Of a DNA stretch of 57,923 nt, positions 54,539 through 57,923 are shown in pieces. A program made the translations under genes and the position numbers. Within the stretch, counting starts at the first letter, position 1, and each line of letters begins with the position of its first letter. The DNA lies in assembly GCF_011620715.1 (NCBI RefSeq), contig NZ_WOYP01000123.1, forward strand, positions 1 through 57,923, written 5' to 3'. Source of the stretch: Microbacterium sp. GTDB taxonomy: Bacteria; Actinomycetota; Actinomycetes; Actinomycetales; Microbacteriaceae. The notes below the pieces were generated by a model that saw only the letters and a list, made by a program, of their open reading frames with translations, searched no databases and was not told the DNA's origin.

Positions 54539-56062
54539 ATGACTCCCGACGACGCTGTCGCGCCGGCGCCCACACGGCGTGCGCGCTCGAGGGGAGTGTC
54601 CTCGACCGTCGGTGTCGTGGATGCCGTCGCAGGGGCGTCTTCCGTCGAACCGACGACCACCCATCCGCCTGCCGCACCGCCACTGCCGACCGCACCGCCG
54701 CTCCCGACCGCACCGGCCCGTACCCGCCGCGTCGCGATCGCCTGGGTGGACGAGGAGGCTCTCGCGCATGCCAGGCCGGCCGCGGGCGGGCTCGACGCAG
54801 CGGCATCCCCCTACGTGCCCGTCGGTCCTGATCTGCTCAGCAGCCCGCCGCGGCGTTCGCCGCTGCGCGCCGGAGTCATCGTTCCGATCGTGATCATCGC
54901 CCTGCTGATCGGGGCGTACTCGGCCACGACGCTGCTGTGGCCCCTGCACGCGATCCCTCCGACGATCGACGCGACGCAGGTCGACCCGATTCCGGCTTCG
55001 CCCGCCGCGCTCACCTGGCCCGGCGTCGGCAGCGCGGCCGTCGCGGTCGCGGGGATCGACGGAGCGCCGGCATCCGCCGCCGACGCCGTGCAGATCGCGA
55101 GCATCACGAAGGTCGTGACCGCACTGCTCGTGCTTGATCGGATGCCGCTCGCCGCAGGCGAGCAGGGGCCCGAGTTCCGCTTCACCTCGCGGGACAGGGC
55201 GGCGTACTGGGATTACCTGGGCGAGAACGAGTCCGCGCTCGACGTGCCGGTGGGGGGCACCCTGACCCAGTACCAGCTCCTGGAGGGCATGCTGATGGGC
55301 TCGGCGAGCAACTACGCCGACCGCCTCGCCGGCAACCTCTGGCCGACGGATGCCGTGTTCGCGAGCGCCGCGAGCACGTGGCTCACCGCGCACGGCGTTC
55401 CCGGGGTGACGGTCGTCGAGCCGACCGGGATAGACCCGCGCAACACGGCCAGCCCGGAGGCGCTGATCACCCTCGCCGAGAAGGCGCTCGCCGAACCGGT
55501 GATTGCGGAGATCGTCGCGAAGCAGTCCGTCGAGCTGCCGGGGGCCGGCCTGGTCGCGAACACGAACGGCCTGCTCGTGGACCCCGGAGTGGTCGGCGTG
55601 AAGACCGGCTCGCTCGACTCGTACAACCTGCTCTCGGCCAAGGACATCGTCGTGGGCGATACGACGGTCCGCGTCTACAGCGCCGTCCTCGGCCAGCCCG
55701 ACGATGCGGCCCGCCTCGCGGCCTCGCGCTCGCTGTACGCCGAAGTCGAAGCGGGCCTGCAGCCGCTGCCGTCGGTGACCGAAGGCACCGTCGTCGGACA
55801 CGTCACCACGCGGTGGGGTGAAGAGGTCGCGATCGTGACGTCCGAGGATGCTGACGTCATCCTGTGGAACGGCGGGGCCGGAGCGGTCACGACGATGTTC
55901 TCGCTCGGCGACGCGCGCCAGAAGGGCGCCGGTGTGGGAACCCTCTCGGTCGCGGGGCCGCTCGATTCGACGAGCACGACCGTTGCGCTCGCCGCCGACA
56001 TCGAGCCGCCGAGTGCCTGGTGGCGGCTGACCCACCCATTGGACCTGTTCGGCCTCAACTGA
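54539..56062 (+). CDS. D-alanyl-D-alanine carboxypeptidase (penicillin-binding protein 4-like fold, S11 family)
   Basis: A 507-residue protein. A disordered Pro/Thr/Ala-rich cytoplasmic head of about 110 residues precedes one membrane anchor (VIVPIVIIALLIGAYSATTL). Then come the active-site motifs: S-x-x-K in ASITKVVTAL, S-x-N in GSASNYAD and KTG in GVKTGSLDS. It trims peptidoglycan stem peptides outside the membrane. The ATG at 54539 has no ribosome site, and TAATTT (54527-54532) seven bases earlier suggests a leaderless transcript. Confidence 0.9.
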   Translation: MTPDDAVAPAPTRRARSRGVSSTVGVVDAVAGASSVEPTTTHPPAAPPLPTAPPLPTAPARTRRVAIAWVDEEALAHARPAAGGLDAAASPYVPVGPDLLSSPPRRSPLRAGVIVPIVIIALLIGAYSATTLLWPLHAIPPTIDATQVDPIPASPAALTWPGVGSAAVAVAGIDGAPASAADAVQIASITKVVTALLVLDRMPLAAGEQGPEFRFTSRDRAAYWDYLGENESALDVPVGGTLTQYQLLEGMLMGSASNYADRLAGNLWPTDAVFASAASTWLTAHGVPGVTVVEPTGIDPRNTASPEALITLAEKALAEPVIAEIVAKQSVELPGAGLVANTNGLLVDPGVVGVKTGSLDSYNLLSAKDIVVGDTTVRVYSAVLGQPDDAARLAASRSLYAEVEAGLQPLPSVTEGTVVGHVTTRWGEEVAIVTSEDADVILWNGGAGAVTTMFSLGDARQKGAGVGTLSVAGPLDSTSTTVALAADIEPPSAWWRLTHPLDLFGLN

Positions 56063-56276
56063 CCGTTGTGACCGTCCGATGCCGGTAGTTCTGCACCAGG
56101 ATCAGGATGCTGACGCCGAACACCCAGCCCGGGAAGATCAGCGTCACCCACAGGCTCAGCGACGTCACGAAGAGCAGGAGCGCAGCGGTGAACAGCACCG
56201 CGAAGAGGACTCCCGCCAGCGCGGCCGCGCGCGGTGATTCCAGCGGTCTTAGGGCGGCGGGTTCTGGGTGTGCCAC
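56055..56276 (-). CDS. Small membrane protein, 73 residues, two membrane segments
   Basis: MAHPEPAALRPLESPRAAA begins a short protein with segments LAGVLFAVLFTAALLLFV and LIFPGWVFGVSILILV, then a basic tail. The GTG at 56276 follows AAAGGG. Its 3' end overlaps that of the carboxypeptidase by eight bases (convergent). No family recognised; it resembles small Ycf66/DUF-type membrane proteins only in general. Confidence 0.6.
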   Translation of the reverse strand: MAHPEPAALRPLESPRAAALAGVLFAVLFTAALLLFVTSLSLWVTLIFPGWVFGVSILILVQNYRHRTVTTVS

Positions 56277-56413
56277 GGTGACATCCCTTTCGGGTGATCT
56301 TTCGCATCTCGGACCTCGCCAGTATTCCGCCTCGATGGGCGAGTTGGCAGACTGTGCCCAGGACTCGCCGGGCGCCTTCTCGCGGGCGTCGACGAGCCAC
56401 GAAGGGAGCACCC

Positions 56414-57859
56414 ATGGCCGACGAAGGCATGACCGCTGAGACGATCGCTCCGGCTCCGTCCGATTTCGAGGGCCGACGCGCATACGGACGGGCCGCACGG
56501 GTACGCGCTCCGCGCTCAAGTCACGCCGCGTGGTCGCCGCCCGAGGACCGCACCGACCCGGTGGCGCTGCTCGAGGAGCAGGCGACCTCGCGCGTCACCG
56601 ACCTCGTGCCGGTGCGACACGGCCGCATGATGGTCTCCCCCTTCACGTTCTACCGCGGCGCCGCGCTGCTCATGGCCGCCGACCTCGCGCACACACCGAG
56701 CAGCGGCCTGACCGTGCAGCTGTGCGGTGACGCGCACCTGTCGAATTTCGGGCTGTTCGGCAGCGCCGAACGTCGCCTGGTCTTCGACATCAACGACTTC
56801 GACGAGACGCACCCCGGCCCGTTCGAGTGGGATGTGAAGCGGCTCGTCGCGAGCTTCGAGATCGCCGGCAGGCATCGCGGCTTCACCGACGTAGAGCGAC
56901 GGGAGATCATCCTCGCGGCCGCGCGCGGATACCGCGAGCGGATGCTGCGAGCCGCCGAGTCGGGTGTGATGGAGGCATGGTACGACCACCTCGACGCAGA
57001 GTCCGTTCAGGGGTGGGTACGCGCGGAGCGCGAGGCCGCCAAAGCCGGCGAGCGGCAGGTGAAGACGTTCGATTCCGTCGTCGCCAAGGCGCGCACGAAA
57101 GACAGCACGCTCGCGCTCTCAAAGCTCGTCTCCACGAAGGACGGACGGATGCGGATCATCGCCGATCCGCCGCTCATCGTCCCGGTCGAGGACCTCATCA
57201 CCGAGGACTTCGGCATCCAGAACCCCGAAGAGTCGATGCGCGGCATCCTCACGGCGTACCAGAGCACTGTGCCCGCCGCGACGCGGCGCCCGCTCGCCGA
57301 GTTCTCCTACGTGCACATGGCGCGCAAGGTCGTCGGCGTGGGCAGCGTCGGAACTCGCGCGTGGATCGTGCTGCTGCGCGGGCGTGACGATGCCGACCCG
57401 CTGTTCCTCCAGGCGAAGGAGGCTCAGGCATCAGTGCTCGAGCGCTTCCTCGAGCCGTGCGCGTATGAGAACCAGGGCGAGCGCGTCGTGCGCGGGCAGC
57501 GCCTGATGCAGGGCTCCAGCGACATCTTCCTCGGGTGGCAGCGGGTCAAGGGCGAAGGTCGGATCGAGCGCGACTTCTACATTCGCCAGCTCCACGATTG
57601 GAAGGGGTCTCTCGACCCGGAGAAGGCGGCGCCCAAAGGCGCGTTGCTGTACGCACGGATCTGCGGTGAGACGCTCGCTCGTGCGCACGCCCGATCGGGC
57701 GACCGCGTCGAGATCGCCGCCTACCTCGGCAAGTCCGACACATTCGACAAGGCGATCGCCGATTTCGCCGAGTCCTACGCCGACCAGAACGACGCCGACT
57801 ACCGCGCCTTCACGGACGCGATCGCCAGCGGTCGATTGAAGGCCGTGCAAGGGCTGTGA
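56414..57859 (+). CDS. DUF2252 family protein
   Basis: A 481-residue DUF2252 protein. The kinase-like or phosphotransferase-like core has VRHGRMMVSPFTFYRGAA, the CGDAHLSNFGLFG His-Asn site, FDINDFDETHPGPFEWD and the C-terminal YARICGETLARAHARSGD. The pattern GDxHxxNFG plus DxNDFD resembles aminoglycoside-phosphotransferase-type catalytic loops, so a small-molecule kinase is possible. The ATG at 56414 follows GAAGGGA. Function unknown. Confidence 0.9.
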   Translation: MADEGMTAETIAPAPSDFEGRRAYGRAARVRAPRSSHAAWSPPEDRTDPVALLEEQATSRVTDLVPVRHGRMMVSPFTFYRGAALLMAADLAHTPSSGLTVQLCGDAHLSNFGLFGSAERRLVFDINDFDETHPGPFEWDVKRLVASFEIAGRHRGFTDVERREIILAAARGYRERMLRAAESGVMEAWYDHLDAESVQGWVRAEREAAKAGERQVKTFDSVVAKARTKDSTLALSKLVSTKDGRMRIIADPPLIVPVEDLITEDFGIQNPEESMRGILTAYQSTVPAATRRPLAEFSYVHMARKVVGVGSVGTRAWIVLLRGRDDADPLFLQAKEAQASVLERFLEPCAYENQGERVVRGQRLMQGSSDIFLGWQRVKGEGRIERDFYIRQLHDWKGSLDPEKAAPKGALLYARICGETLARAHARSGDRVEIAAYLGKSDTFDKAIADFAESYADQNDADYRAFTDAIASGRLKAVQGL

Positions 57860-57869
57860 GACCGGGCGC

Positions 57870-57923
57870 CTAGAAGCGCACCGGGAAGGTGAACAGCACG
57901 ATCAGTCCGACGACGGCGATCGC
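57870..57923 (-). CDS. C-terminal 17 residues of an unknown membrane protein (cut by right edge)
   Basis: The last codons of a minus-strand gene, reading AIAVVGLIVLFTFPVRF and stop. The end is hydrophobic, so it is probably a membrane protein. It converges with the DUF2252 gene over a 10-base gap. Nothing else can be said. Confidence 0.5.
   Translation of the reverse strand, partial: AIAVVGLIVLFTFPVRF

Noticed and set aside
1..57923. Insertion sequences, prophage, CRISPR or tRNA genes
   Set aside because: No transposase, integrase, phage structural gene, spaced repeats or cloverleaf-like sequence was recognised on either strand.

Overview
The window is high-GC actinobacterial chromosome. 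The small-gene style of the family Microbacteriaceae fits (Microbacterium-like): many GTG/TTG starts, ATGA/GTGA gene overlaps, deazaflavin (F420) enzymes, a TPP-riboswitch ECF thiamine-precursor transporter of the YkoE type, and repeat-bearing cytochrome b. This assignment is inference; there is no rRNA or marker gene here. No tRNA, rRNA, CRISPR, insertion sequence or prophage was seen.

Region 1 (1-27 kb) is one large CoA-thioester catabolic island, almost all on the minus strand. It holds a CoA ligase, a pair of CaiB-type CoA-transferases plus a third tandem-fused one, three acyl-CoA dehydrogenases (one cut by the edge), a MaoC heteromer, two crotonases, two SDR dehydrogenases, a thiolase, TesB and TesB-like thioesterases, and ETF alpha/beta to drain electrons. 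It also holds two separate thiolase-like/DUF35 pairs of the type that acts as retro-aldolase in steroid side-chain breakdown. Mixed in are an F420/FMN LLM-class oxidoreductase, a Ddn-like F420 protein, an amidohydrolase, a PHP phosphoesterase, and two tiny desulforedoxin-like proteins whose fourth metal ligand is changed. A TetR gene with a metallo-beta-lactamase-fold hydrolase is transcribed divergently in the middle (13.5-15.2 kb). No steroid ring-opening genes are present, so the substrate is unknown; a bulky, branched or alicyclic acid is the best guess.

Region 2 (27-36 kb) has a MoxR ATPase/CoxE-like VWA pair, an MFS exporter preceded by overlapping micro-ORFs, an MDR oxidoreductase, a GNAT, coenzyme F420 ligase cofE, a cytochrome b561-like protein preceded by a 41-residue etfB-like mini-gene, and an enoyl-CoA hydratase. 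cofE and the cytochrome gene converge in a 30-bp perfect palindrome that encodes the same C-terminus in both.

Region 3 (36-44 kb) holds the methylcitrate-cycle genes prpD-prpB-prpC with a GntR/FCD regulator. This would suit disposal of propionyl-CoA from Region 1. Opposite it lies a two-gene ABC exporter with a clear inverted-repeat operator.

Region 4 (44-58 kb) is mostly housekeeping: NUDIX, aldo/keto reductase, ABC1/UbiB kinase-like protein, RlmN, LysE exporter, a PaaG-like crotonase with an SDR, the TPP-riboswitch ECF transporter, a D-Ala-D-Ala carboxypeptidase, a small membrane protein, a DUF2252 protein and the end of an unknown gene.
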